Source: Desulfosporosinus acidiphilus SJ4 | Lineage (GTDB): Bacteria > Bacillota > Desulfitobacteriia > Desulfitobacteriales > Desulfitobacteriaceae | NCBI RefSeq assembly: GCF_000255115.2 | Contig: NC_018068.1 | Coordinates: 744,001-808,000 of the forward strand | DNA: 64,000 nucleotides | Direction of reading: 5' to 3' | Shown: piece after piece, positions 52,344 to 61,423 of the stretch | How positions within the stretch are numbered: position 1 is the stretch's first letter | How the letters are laid out: each line of letters starts with the position of its first letter | The notes under the pieces: model-generated | Databases searched by the model: none | What the model was told of the DNA's origin: nothing | What the model saw: the letters and a program-made list of their open reading frames with translations, nothing else | Made by a program: the position numbers and the translations under genes

Positions 52344-53360
52344 ATGAAGAAAAAAGTGTTGGCTGTTATTGTGGTTTTAGGGATAATTGCGGGTTCAGTA
52401 TGGGGAAATTCATATTTTAATCATTCTAAAACTCAAGACGTTTATTCCGGTACCATTGAAGGAACAGAAATCCCGGTGCAGCCAGAGCTGGGGGGTAAGG
52501 TCATTGATCTGAAGGTAGAGGAAGGTCAGATGATCAAGGCCGGAGATGTGATAGCTAAGCTTGATGACAGCCAGGCAAAAATTTCTCTGCAGACTGCCCA
52601 GAGTCAACAAACTCAGGCCCAGGCCAAACTCGATGACTTGCTGGGGGGAACGCGGGCCGAAGAACTTCGCCGGCTTGAATCGGTATTGGCACAGGCCAAT
52701 GACAATGTTGCAGCCTTAGCCCCCAGTCTTCAATTGGCCCAAAATAATCTGGCTAATGACCAACAACTATACAAAAGCGGAGCTCTAAGCAAACAGGCTT
52801 TGGATACCCAGCAAAACCAATATGATACCATCAAGGCTCAGTATGATGCGGCTCAAGCCAATGTAAATGCGGCTCAGGCCAGTTTGGATCAAGCCCAGGC
52901 CGGCTATACTCAGCCGACAATTCAGGCTCAAAAAGCGGCGGTAGATATTGCAGCTCAATCAGTCAAAGCGGCGGAACTAAATCTAAGCAAACTTACGATA
53001 ACGAGTCCGGCCAATGGCCAAGTGCTCTATAAGGAAGTTGAGCAGGGGCAGGTCGTTAATCCAGGGACAACGCTGATTACCGTTCTCAATCCCAATGATT
53101 TATGGATTAAAATTTACGTCCCTGAGGCAAAACTTAACAAGGTGAAAATAGGCGGGACGGTAGGCATTGCGGTGGATTCGTACCCTAATAAAACGTTCAA
53201 AGGCCAAATTCAGTATATCAGTACTCAGGCTGAATTCACGCCCAAAGATGTCCAGACTAAGGAAGAACGGACAACCACCGTTTATGCAGTCAAAATCAGC
53301 ATTACCCAAGGGAAAGACCAATTGAAGGCTGGGATGCCTGCAGATGTAACCTTGGATTAG
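52344..53360 (+). CDS. HlyD-type membrane fusion / efflux adaptor protein
   Basis: 338 residues from ATG 52344 (AGGAGG eight bases upstream). One N-terminal membrane anchor (KVLAVIVVLGIIAGSVW), a split lipoyl domain (GTEIPVQPELGGKVIDLKV and LTITSPANGQVLYKEV), a long Ala/Gln-rich coiled coil (about 85-205) and a beta-barrel (LWIKIYVPEAKL). YbhG-like. In a single-membrane Firmicute it would extend from the membrane into the wall. Confidence 0.92.
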   Translation: MKKKVLAVIVVLGIIAGSVWGNSYFNHSKTQDVYSGTIEGTEIPVQPELGGKVIDLKVEEGQMIKAGDVIAKLDDSQAKISLQTAQSQQTQAQAKLDDLLGGTRAEELRRLESVLAQANDNVAALAPSLQLAQNNLANDQQLYKSGALSKQALDTQQNQYDTIKAQYDAAQANVNAAQASLDQAQAGYTQPTIQAQKAAVDIAAQSVKAAELNLSKLTITSPANGQVLYKEVEQGQVVNPGTTLITVLNPNDLWIKIYVPEAKLNKVKIGGTVGIAVDSYPNKTFKGQIQYISTQAEFTPKDVQTKEERTTTVYAVKISITQGKDQLKAGMPADVTLD

Positions 53361-53374
53361 AGGAGTGACTAACG

Positions 53375-54148
53375 ATGAATCTAGCAATCGATTGCCAAGG
53401 TTTAAGTAAGCGATTTGGTGCCTATACGGCTGTTCAAGGTGTTACGTTTCAAATCCCTTATGGTGCCATTATGGGCTTTGTGGGACCTAATGGGGCTGGC
53501 AAGACGACCACTATTCGTATGGTATGCGGAGTTCTGGTTCCCACTGACGGGAAGGCGACAGTGCTGGGTTACGATGTCAAGAGTCAGCCTGAGGAAATTA
53601 AGCAGCGAATCGGTTATATGTCCCAGAAGTTTAGTCTCTACGATGATTTAACCGTCAAAGAAAATCTTGATTTTTATGCAGGAGTGTATAACTTGCGTGG
53701 AAAAGAGGCTGCTGCTCAGAAAGATCGGGTCATCGAGCGAATTGGTCTGCGTGAAAGAACCTCCCAGTTAGTTTCTTCTCTTTCCGGTGGTTGGAAGCAG
53801 CGAGTGGCTTTAGCCTGCGCTTTGCTGCATAATCCCCAATTGTTGGTTTTGGATGAACCAACTGCCGGGGTAGATCCTGTCTCCCGGCGGATTTTTTGGG
53901 ATATTATACGTCAGTTGGCCCATGAAGGCATGACTATTTTGGTCAGCACCCACTATATGGATGAAGCAGCCTCCTGTGATTACCTGGGTTTTGTATTTTA
54001 TGGACGTTTGATTGCTTTCGGTTCCCCGGAGGAAATGAAGGAGAGAGAAGGTAAAGATAGCTTAGATGACCTTTTTATTTATTATGTAGAACATGAAGCT
54101 TCGGAGGATCCTCGCAATATTGCGGCTAGAAAGGGAGGGGAGGGCTGA
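53375..54148 (+). CDS. ABC-2 exporter ATPase (YbhF-like, single domain)
   Basis: 257 residues: Walker A GPNGAGKTTTIRM, Q-loop GYMSQKFSLYDDLTV, signature SLSGGWKQRVALACAL, Walker B LLVLDEPTAGVD, H-loop STHYMDEA. It resembles one half of YbhF, which has two ATPase domains. Overlaps the permease gene by one base (TGATG). Confidence 0.93.
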   Translation: MNLAIDCQGLSKRFGAYTAVQGVTFQIPYGAIMGFVGPNGAGKTTTIRMVCGVLVPTDGKATVLGYDVKSQPEEIKQRIGYMSQKFSLYDDLTVKENLDFYAGVYNLRGKEAAAQKDRVIERIGLRERTSQLVSSLSGGWKQRVALACALLHNPQLLVLDEPTAGVDPVSRRIFWDIIRQLAHEGMTILVSTHYMDEAASCDYLGFVFYGRLIAFGSPEEMKEREGKDSLDDLFIYYVEHEASEDPRNIAARKGGEG

Positions 54149-55290
54149 TGCTAAGATTTTCCCGGACCCGTTTTCTAGCAGTATTAAAAAAGGAATTCAT
54201 CCACATCCTGCGGGATCGAGCCAGTTTAATTATGGCTATTGCCATGCCTCTCGGTATGCTTCTCTTGTTTGGTTATGCTGTAAATACTGACGTTGAGCAC
54301 CTTCCGACGGTTGTTTGGGATCAGTCCCAGACTCAAGACAGCAGAGATTTTGTAGCGTCGGTACGGAATACTCAATACATGGATCCTGATTATTATGCTT
54401 CCGGATATGGGCAGATTGAAAATTATTTAGACAGCGGCAAAGCTCGTGCCGCCGTGATTATCCCTCCGGATTTTGGAAGACATTTACAGGGGCAACGGCA
54501 GGCCTCGGTTCAGGTCCTTGTTGATGGTTCTGATCCAACGATTGCCCGGGCAGTTACGTCGGCAGTGCAAATGCTGGGATTGAATAAATCTCTGGAATTA
54601 CAAAGCAAACGGCTGGTCGCCATGGGGAACTCGGGAGGGACGGCATTGCCCCTGGATGTTGAGACAAGAGTCTGGTACAACCCGGATATGAAATCAAGGA
54701 ATTTTAATATACCGGCCTTAATTGGTCTGATCCTGCAAAACGTGATTGCTATGTTAACCTCCTTCTCCATTGTGCGGGAGAAAGAGCGTGGTACTATGGA
54801 ACAGTTGGTGGTAACCCCTATACGCTCTCTGGAACTGCTTTTAGGCAAACTCTTGCCTTTTGTTTTGATCGGGTTTATTTCGCTGACCTTGATTTTGGCA
54901 ACAGGTATCTATTGGTTCGGAGTTGTCCCTGTGGGAAGCATTCCTTTGCTTGTTCTGTTATCGACAATCTTCTTGTTTACGATTCTGGCTATTGGACTGC
55001 TCATTTCCAGTATTTCTAAAACACAGCTCCAAGCCATGCAGATGACCTTTATCTTAATCTTGCCCTCTATTCTTTTATCCGGTTTTGTCTTTCCGAGAGA
55101 GACTATGCCCAAGCTGCTGCAGTTAATGGGCGGTTTGCTTCCCTTAACGTATTTTTTAGAGATTGTCAGGGGTATTTTTCTCAAAGGGGTGGGTTTACAG
55201 TTTCTTTGGCAAGATACTCTGACCCTCTGCTTATTCGCCGTGATTTTGCTGGCAGTTGCTTCGAAGAAATTCAAGAAGAATTTAGACTAA
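54148..55290 (+). CDS. ABC-2 type permease (YbhS/YbhR-like)
   Basis: 380 residues. One N-terminal helix (ASLIMAIAMPLGMLLLFGYAV), a large extracytoplasmic domain (about 45-185), then five helices, with VREKERGTMEQLVVTPI as the typical coupling region. Only one permease is encoded where the ybh locus has two, so it probably forms a homodimer with the single-domain ATPase. Last gene of the TetR-controlled operon. Confidence 0.93.
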   Translation: MLRFSRTRFLAVLKKEFIHILRDRASLIMAIAMPLGMLLLFGYAVNTDVEHLPTVVWDQSQTQDSRDFVASVRNTQYMDPDYYASGYGQIENYLDSGKARAAVIIPPDFGRHLQGQRQASVQVLVDGSDPTIARAVTSAVQMLGLNKSLELQSKRLVAMGNSGGTALPLDVETRVWYNPDMKSRNFNIPALIGLILQNVIAMLTSFSIVREKERGTMEQLVVTPIRSLELLLGKLLPFVLIGFISLTLILATGIYWFGVVPVGSIPLLVLLSTIFLFTILAIGLLISSISKTQLQAMQMTFILILPSILLSGFVFPRETMPKLLQLMGGLLPLTYFLEIVRGIFLKGVGLQFLWQDTLTLCLFAVILLAVASKKFKKNLD

Positions 55291-55359
55291 TGGTTTCCGA
55301 GGCTAGCCCACTCGGTTGCGCGGGAGCTACGTCGAACTTCAGGGCAGTACCTGATGTGA

Positions 55360-55447
55360 ACCGCTGGCCATGACGATAAGCGGACGAGCTTATCGCCACA
55401 CTGCAACTGATTACGCAGACTCCTGCAGTGTGGATTGGCCGAGTGTC
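55360..55447. repeat. 88-bp dispersed element, copy 2
   Basis: 85 of 88 identical to 14073-14160, same orientation. Both perfect hairpins (8- and 10-bp arms) are preserved, and the three differences fall in the second loop. Confidence 0.88.
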
Positions 55448-55490
55448 CCCGAAGCCACGGACGGCGAAAGGGGACCACGGCTCCGCTGCT

Positions 55491-55548
55491 TCACGCAACC
55501 TTTGTAGGCATTACCGCCTCTCCATGAAATGGGTTCACTCTTGTGGGC
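55491..55548 (+). repeat. 58-bp inverted repeat, left copy
   Basis: Reverse complement of 56824-56881 at 53 of 58 positions. Lies in the 55291-55816 gap with the 88-bp element and, at 55626-55680, a copy of the repeat seen at 4361-4416. No gene is convincing in the gap. Confidence 0.85.
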
Positions 55549-55816
55549 GAAGCTACCTTCCTTTGAGGTCTTTAGTGCTCGGTGCGTTTTTTGGGGTGGA
55601 AAATATAATCTCCGATTAAATGCTCAAGATGAGTTAATACGTGCGATGACAGTGTCTTCGTTCTCTACATAAATGTAACTTCGCAGATGTATATATTAGA
55701 AGTCTAATTTGGTATTTTCGTGAGGATATGCTAGGATTATGTAAGAGTTGCCTCACTGGCATGAATAGCTTATGCGGGCAAAAGAAAGGCTAATAATTTT
55801 TGGAGGACGATTTCGC

Positions 55817-56515
55817 ATGAAAAAGGTTCAAAGACTAAGCTTACTTCTCAGTGTACTTATGGTGATTTTTGTGATTCTTGGCTGTGGAACACAGACGAAC
55901 AATTCGGCCCCCAAGGGATCGGCAAATAACAGTCAAACTACCCCAAACTCTGCGTCTTCTCCTGCACCTACGCCGCCAACAACGGATAAAAACAATCCTT
56001 TGGTGACCATTACAATGGCAGACGGAGGGATTATTAAAGCTGAACTCTATCCGAACATTGCGCCCAACACGGTAAAGAACTTTATTTCCCTGGTGAAAAA
56101 GGGTTTTTATAATGGTTTAACCTTTCATAGAGTTATCCCAGGGTTCATGATTCAAGGAGGAGATCCCAGCGGTAATGGAACCGGCGGTCCGGGGTATAGT
56201 ATTAAAGGAGAATTTACAAACAACGGTTTTAAAAATGATTTAAAGCATACCCGGGGAGTTCTTTCCATGGCAAGGACTCAAGATCCAAATTCCGCGGGTT
56301 CACAATTCTTTATTATGGTAGCAGCGGCCCCAAGTTTGGATGGTGATTATGCAGCCTTCGGCAAAGTAACCAGCGGGATGGATGAAGTCGATAAAATCGT
56401 AAATACCCCGCAAGACCAGACGATTAATAAGCCTTTGACTGCTCAAGTGATGAAGAGCGTGACGGTAGATACTTTCGGCGTAAACTACGGTGAGCCTGAA
56501 GTTATTAAGAAATAA
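55817..56515 (+). CDS. Cyclophilin-type peptidyl-prolyl isomerase lipoprotein
   Basis: 232 residues from ATG 55817, behind GGAGGA. Signal peptide with lipobox ILGC (Cys23), a 50-residue Ser/Thr/Pro/Asn linker, then a short bacterial cyclophilin domain: TVKNFISLVKKGFYNGLTFHRVIPGFMIQ (catalytic Arg in FHRV), GGDPSGNGTGGPGY, LSMARTQDPNSAGSQFFI and AAFGKVTSGMD. Anchored outside the membrane, it would assist folding of exported proteins. It is flanked by an inverted pair of 58-bp repeats. Confidence 0.93.
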   Translation: MKKVQRLSLLLSVLMVIFVILGCGTQTNNSAPKGSANNSQTTPNSASSPAPTPPTTDKNNPLVTITMADGGIIKAELYPNIAPNTVKNFISLVKKGFYNGLTFHRVIPGFMIQGGDPSGNGTGGPGYSIKGEFTNNGFKNDLKHTRGVLSMARTQDPNSAGSQFFIMVAAAPSLDGDYAAFGKVTSGMDEVDKIVNTPQDQTINKPLTAQVMKSVTVDTFGVNYGEPEVIKK

Positions 56516-56540
56516 CGTGATTGCTTTGATTCGGTTTTTG

Positions 56541-56745
56541 AGACCCCCACACATCTATAAGCGGGGGTGGGTCCTTCGTAAACTTCAGGTGGGGTAGAGT
56601 CCACATCTGAAGCCCCGTTATTCAGCAATTGCTGAACGGTTTATTCCCCAAAAACCTCCTCACAAGGGTGTAAGGACACGGGCTGTGGAAAGACTTACTA
56701 ATTAGACTCCTAAATGCCCCCGCTGTTTTTCGGCTGGGGCATTTT
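56541..56745. terminator. Terminator-like hairpins downstream of the cyclophilin gene
   Basis: ACCCCC...GGGGGT (about 56544-56567) and AAATGCCCC (56712-56720) pairing with GGGGCATTT (56736-56744) plus T. Between them lies a GTGGGGTAGAGTCCAC element (about 56588-56612). No gene is visible between 56516 and 56969. Confidence 0.65.
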
Positions 56746-56823
56746 CTTATAGAAGGTGGGTGTCTTCTCGCCGCAAAAAGATAAACATGGTACAATAGCA
56801 AGAGGTTGGGAATTTTAAGAGTT

Positions 56824-56881
56824 GCCCACGAGAGTGAACTCATTTCATGGAGAGGCGGTAAAGCCCACAATGGTTGCGTGA
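56824..56881 (-). repeat. 58-bp inverted repeat, right copy
   Basis: Pairs with 55491-55548 (53 of 58). Together they bracket 1.27 kb holding only the cyclophilin gene. Confidence 0.85.
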
Positions 56882-56969
56882 GGCACCGGCATGGGGGTTT
56901 GCTCTTTTATAATTAGAAAATAAGTTACCTTCATTTGAAGTAAACGAAGTGAGAGAATGGAGTGATGAT

Positions 56970-58139
56970 ATGCCCGCAAAACGATTATCTGGGCTGGGGG
57001 CCTCAGTTTTTACAGAAATGGACAATTTAAAAAAGACGCTGGAACAAGAGGGCAAATCATTAATCAACCTGAGTATTGGAAGTCCTGATCGGGCTCCGGC
57101 TGAAGAACTTCGCCAGATTCTCAGCCGTGCAGTTTTGGAGGATACGCAATATGGCTATACTCTGACCCGCGGGACGGGGGAATTTCGCAAGGCCTGTGCT
57201 CAGTGGTATCGGGAACGTTTTGATGTTTACTTAGATCCGGATTCTGAAGTTCTGCCTTTAATGGGTTCTCAGGATGGTTTGGCACATATCTTTTTGACCT
57301 ATATTGACCCGGGTGATTTGGCTTTAATTCCCGACCCTGGTTATCCTATATACACAGCGGGCCTATTACTGGCAGGTGGAGAGAAGGCAGCAATTCCGCT
57401 GCTGGAGAAGAATGGTTTCTTGCCAAACCTTCAAGAAATTAATCCGGACTTGGCCCAAAGAGCCAAACTTATGTTCCTTAACTACCCGAATAATCCAACG
57501 GCTGCCGTGGCCTCCTTGTCTTTCTTCGAAGAGGTTGTGGAATTTGCCAAAACCTATAATCTTCTTATTTGCCACGATGCCGCTTATTCTGAATTGGCTT
57601 TTGATGGGTTCAGGCCCGTAAGCTTTTTGCAAGCTCGCGGTGCTAAAGAAGTGGGTATTGAATTTCATTCTCTTTCTAAGACCTATAATTTGGCGGGAGT
57701 GCGTTTGGGTTTTGCAGTGGGAAATTCTGAAGCTATTGGAGCCCTTGCACAACTTAAATCCAATATTGACTATGGAGTGTTTGGCCCAGTCCTGACGATG
57801 GGTGCTGCTGCGCTCAGTTTACCCGAGAGTTCCATTGAAGAAAACCGGCGGGCTTATCAGAGACGAAGAGATATTTTGGTAGAGGGGTGTGCTCGTGCAG
57901 GCTGGAAAATGCCTCTGCCTCAGGGTTCTATGTTTATTTGGGCTCAGGTTCCGACGAAGCAGGATTCAGTAACCTTTGCCAGGGAGTTAGCACGGGAAGC
58001 GGGTGTCATTGTTGTTCCGGGAAGGGCTTTCGGAGATCATGGCGAAGGTTATGTACGGCTGGCTATGGTTCAAGAAGACGGCATTTTAGAAGAAGCTGTC
58101 CGGCGTATCCAAGAGTTTTTGAAGAACAGACTGGGTTGA
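56970..58139 (+). CDS. Class I PLP aminotransferase, LL-diaminopimelate aminotransferase-like
   Basis: 389 residues from ATG 56970 (TGGAG upstream). INLSIGSPDRAP, YGYTLTRGTGEFRKA, NYPNNPTAAV, and PLP Lys in FHSLSKTYNLAGVRLGFAVG; the terminal GYVRLAM holds the carboxylate Arg. Sequence is closest in style to the DapL/MalY-related fold I enzymes, so LL-DAP synthesis for peptidoglycan is possible, but the amino acid specificity cannot be fixed by eye. Confidence 0.85.
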   Translation: MPAKRLSGLGASVFTEMDNLKKTLEQEGKSLINLSIGSPDRAPAEELRQILSRAVLEDTQYGYTLTRGTGEFRKACAQWYRERFDVYLDPDSEVLPLMGSQDGLAHIFLTYIDPGDLALIPDPGYPIYTAGLLLAGGEKAAIPLLEKNGFLPNLQEINPDLAQRAKLMFLNYPNNPTAAVASLSFFEEVVEFAKTYNLLICHDAAYSELAFDGFRPVSFLQARGAKEVGIEFHSLSKTYNLAGVRLGFAVGNSEAIGALAQLKSNIDYGVFGPVLTMGAAALSLPESSIEENRRAYQRRRDILVEGCARAGWKMPLPQGSMFIWAQVPTKQDSVTFARELAREAGVIVVPGRAFGDHGEGYVRLAMVQEDGILEEAVRRIQEFLKNRLG

Positions 58140-58226
58140 ATTTCCATGAGATGGATAAAATAGTGGTATAATAAAAAACATTAAAGTCAATTAAGTTTGG
58201 CCTTATATTATTGGGGAGGAACTGTC

Positions 58227-60401
58227 TTGGATTTCAATCAAGTTATTGCTAAAGAACTTGGGTTAAAGCAAACTCAAGTACAAGAAGCAGTCAACTTATT
58301 AGATGGGGGAAATACGATCCCCTTTATTGCTCGTTACCGTAAGGAAGTCACTGGGGAGCTTGATGAAAATGTCCTGCGTAATATTGTAGATCGGTTAGAC
58401 TATTTGCGCCGTTTGGAACAGAGAAAGGTGGAGGTTTTGCGCCTCATCGATGAACAGGGAAAACTCACCGAGGAACTGTCTGCGCAAATTACTGCTGCGT
58501 CGGTACTTCAGGATGTGGAAGACCTATATCGGCCGTATAAACAAAAACGCCGAACAAGGGCCACTGTTGCTAAGGAGAAAGGTTTGGAACCTTTGGCTTT
58601 ATGGCTGCTCCTTCAAAATCTTGGGCTGCATGTTGACCCTCAAGGGGAGGCAGGGAAGTTTCTGAACCCCGAGTTAGAGGTTATGACAGTGGAAGATGCC
58701 TTGAATGGTGCCATGGATATCATCGCCGAAATTATCGCCGATGATGCTGCTTTGCGCAAACGAATACGCGAGGAAACATGGCGAATTGCCGATGTGGCGG
58801 CTGCAGCCACGACTAAGAAGGGTAATGAACGCTCTTCCTACGAAATGTATTATGACTTCTGCGAGCCGGTGCGTAAGATTCCGCCCCATCGAATTCTAGC
58901 CTTGAATCGTGGAGAGATAGAAGAGTTTTTGAACGTTAAAATTGATGTCCCTATAGAACCGATCCAACGACTTATCGATGTTCGTTATGTTAAGACGGGA
59001 CCTTGTGCCGAATATGTTCAAAGGGCTGCCCTTGATTCCTATAAACGTTTACTTCAACCTTCTATTGAAAGAGAGATACGTGCCGAGCTTTCGGCTCAAG
59101 CGGAGGAACAGGCAATTAAAGTATTCGCAGCTAACCTTCGGCAGCTCCTGCTTCAGCCACCCGTGAGAGGGAAGATAGTTTTAGGACTCGACCCGGGGTT
59201 CAGGACTGGGTGTAAGTGGGCTGTGGTGGATGAGACAGGGAAACTTCTCAAGGTAGGAGTAATCTATCCTCATTCAGGCAAAAACCAGAGGGAAGAATCA
59301 AAAGTAACCTTAAAAAAGGCGATGGCAGAATTTGCTGTAGATATTATTGCCATAGGCAATGGAACTGCTTCAAGGGAAACAGAAGAAGTTGTGGCGGAAA
59401 TGATTCAGGAAGAGGGGTTAGCCTCCGAATTTATTTTGGTCAGTGAAGCAGGAGCTTCTGTCTATTCTGCTTCTAAATTAGCCGGCGAAGAATTCCCTGA
59501 GTTTGACCTTTCTCTGCGGAGTGCTGTCTCCATTGCCAGACGGCTTCAAGATCCTTTGGCTGAGCTGGTTAAGATTGAACCAAAAGCAGTTGGCGTGGGT
59601 CAATATCAACATGATGTTCAGCCTAAACGGTTGGAGGAATCCCTCCATGGGGTCGTGGAAACCTGTGTGAACGCGGTGGGCGTTGATCTCAATACCGCAT
59701 CAGCTTCCTTGCTCCAATACGTAGCCGGCCTAAAACCAGCTGTGGCTAAAAACATTGTTGCCTGGCGGGAGGAACACGGGAAATTTAAATCCCGGGATCA
59801 ACTAAAAAAAATACCACGTCTTGGCGCCCAAACTTATGTTCAATGTGCCGGGTTTATCCGTCTGCCGGATGGAGACAATCCGCTGGAAAATACTCCGGTT
59901 CATCCCGAATCCTATCAATTGGCGGAAAGTATTTTAAGAAAGATTGGCCACACACCCCAAGACTTGAAAGATCTGCTTATTGACGTTCGGCAAAAGCTCG
60001 CTAAGCTAGATCTCAGTGAGTTGGCCGAAGAATTTGGTGCCGGGGTACCGACGGTGCGCGATATTTTAGATGCCCTGCAGAGGCCGGGGCGGGACCCGCG
60101 GGAGGACTTGCCGCGTCCCTTGCTGAGGCGGGATGTCACTCATTTAGAGGATCTTAAGGAAGGTATGATTTTAGAAGGAACCGTCCGCAATGTTGTAGAC
60201 TTTGGAGCCTTTGTTGATATAGGGGTTAAGCACGATGGGCTTGTCCATATTTCTCAGTTAAGTGATAAGTATATTAAGCATCCGATGGAAGTGGTAGCGG
60301 TTGGAGATATCGTAAAAGTTCGTGTTCTGGGTATTGATAAGGGGAGAGAGCGGGTAAGCCTTTCTATGAGAGACCTACTGCCTAATGCGTCTCTGGCCTG
60401 A
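58227..60401 (+). CDS. tex: Tex family S1 RNA-binding protein
   Basis: About 724 residues. Tex-N (IARYRKEVTGELDENVLRNI), a YqgF/RuvC-like domain (VLGLDPGFRTGCKWAVVDE, IGNGTASRETE), two helix-hairpin-helix motifs (ASLLQYVAGLKPAVAKNIV) and a C-terminal S1 domain (LEGTVRNVVDFGAFVDIGV). A cytosolic nucleic-acid-binding protein linked to transcription and RNA quality. The start is TTG 58227, seven bases after GGGAGG; an upstream TTG at 58197 lacks a site. TATAAT at about 58168 may be its -10. Confidence 0.94.
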   Translation: MDFNQVIAKELGLKQTQVQEAVNLLDGGNTIPFIARYRKEVTGELDENVLRNIVDRLDYLRRLEQRKVEVLRLIDEQGKLTEELSAQITAASVLQDVEDLYRPYKQKRRTRATVAKEKGLEPLALWLLLQNLGLHVDPQGEAGKFLNPELEVMTVEDALNGAMDIIAEIIADDAALRKRIREETWRIADVAAAATTKKGNERSSYEMYYDFCEPVRKIPPHRILALNRGEIEEFLNVKIDVPIEPIQRLIDVRYVKTGPCAEYVQRAALDSYKRLLQPSIEREIRAELSAQAEEQAIKVFAANLRQLLLQPPVRGKIVLGLDPGFRTGCKWAVVDETGKLLKVGVIYPHSGKNQREESKVTLKKAMAEFAVDIIAIGNGTASRETEEVVAEMIQEEGLASEFILVSEAGASVYSASKLAGEEFPEFDLSLRSAVSIARRLQDPLAELVKIEPKAVGVGQYQHDVQPKRLEESLHGVVETCVNAVGVDLNTASASLLQYVAGLKPAVAKNIVAWREEHGKFKSRDQLKKIPRLGAQTYVQCAGFIRLPDGDNPLENTPVHPESYQLAESILRKIGHTPQDLKDLLIDVRQKLAKLDLSELAEEFGAGVPTVRDILDALQRPGRDPREDLPRPLLRRDVTHLEDLKEGMILEGTVRNVVDFGAFVDIGVKHDGLVHISQLSDKYIKHPMEVVAVGDIVKVRVLGIDKGRERVSLSMRDLLPNASLA

Positions 60402-60481
60402 ATATCTGGGTTGAATCCGGATAAATCAGGAAAACTATAGATGCCTTTGGGCAGCTTCGTGAGAAATGAGGGTCAGCTAAC

Positions 60482-61423
60482 GTGCGGAAGGTTCAAATTC
60501 AATATTGGCAGGGAGTGGGTGCTGTCCTGACGGCGGGGACAGGTTATGCCTGCATGTCTATCTTGCTGAAAGACGCCTATCAGCTTGGACTTGGACCGAT
60601 TCAAGTGATTGCTCTGCAGTCATGGGTAGCATCCCTTATCCTTTTTTGTTATGTTGTCTTCTTTAAACGGGAAGTTTTTAAGATTTCAGGTCGGATGTTT
60701 TACTGGCTTGCTTTGCAAGGTGTTGTTGGAGCTATGGGAACAAGCCTGTTGTATGCCTATGCTCTTATGTTTCTGCAAGTTTCCGTGGCCATACTTCTGC
60801 TTTATCTCTATCCGGCAGTAGTTTTGGCTGCAGGTGCCTTTATTTGGCATAAGAAGATTGGGAAGAAGGAAATGACTGCCTTCTTCTTGACCATGGGCGG
60901 CACGACACTGGCAAGCGGCGTTTTCTCGGGTCTAAGTACAATGGATTGGGCCGGTATCTTGTTAGGCTTGGCCGCTGCCGTGGCTTATGCCGTTTTCAAT
61001 CTCGTGGGAGACGTTGTTTTGGCAGAAGTAGCACCTCTGACAGCGATGTGTTATAGCCAATGGGTATGTGCCGTTTCTTTGTTCGTGGTCTCAAAAGGAG
61101 AGGTTACGGGTATCCCTTGGCAGAATATAAAGACTTGGGAAGTCGGTCTTCTGCTGGCGACTGTCGCTTCAATTATTCCCTTCTATATGATTTTAGTGGG
61201 GATCAAGCGACTTGGCTCTGATTATGCAGCCATTTTGAGCACGTTTGAATTGCCTATGACGTTTGTTTTAGCTGCAATTTTTTTAAGAGAATTTCCTACT
61301 CCGGTTCAATGGATTGGCGGGGGATTTGTTTTGATTGGGATATTATTATTAAATTGGAGGAGCAAAAAGGATGAGGAAACTTCTAATAAAGAACGGTCGA
61401 ATTTATACGATGGCAGGGCCTGA
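60482..61423 (+). CDS. EamA/DMT family transporter
   Basis: 313 residues, ten hydrophobic helices in two five-helix EamA repeats (GYACMSILLKDAYQLG; YAVFNLVGDVVLAEVAPLTA). An inner-membrane exporter or importer of metabolites, unknown substrate. The start is GTG 60482 after GAGGG. Its 3' end overlaps the amidohydrolase gene by 53 bases, so the two are probably co-translated and related in function. Confidence 0.88.
   Translation: MRKVQIQYWQGVGAVLTAGTGYACMSILLKDAYQLGLGPIQVIALQSWVASLILFCYVVFFKREVFKISGRMFYWLALQGVVGAMGTSLLYAYALMFLQVSVAILLLYLYPAVVLAAGAFIWHKKIGKKEMTAFFLTMGGTTLASGVFSGLSTMDWAGILLGLAAAVAYAVFNLVGDVVLAEVAPLTAMCYSQWVCAVSLFVVSKGEVTGIPWQNIKTWEVGLLLATVASIIPFYMILVGIKRLGSDYAAILSTFELPMTFVLAAIFLREFPTPVQWIGGGFVLIGILLLNWRSKKDEETSNKERSNLYDGRA

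Noticed and set aside
55428-55619. Short frame across the repeat region whose translation resembles one at 56840-56870
   Set aside because: The similarity comes from the 58-bp inverted repeat itself; no ribosome site and no plausible protein.
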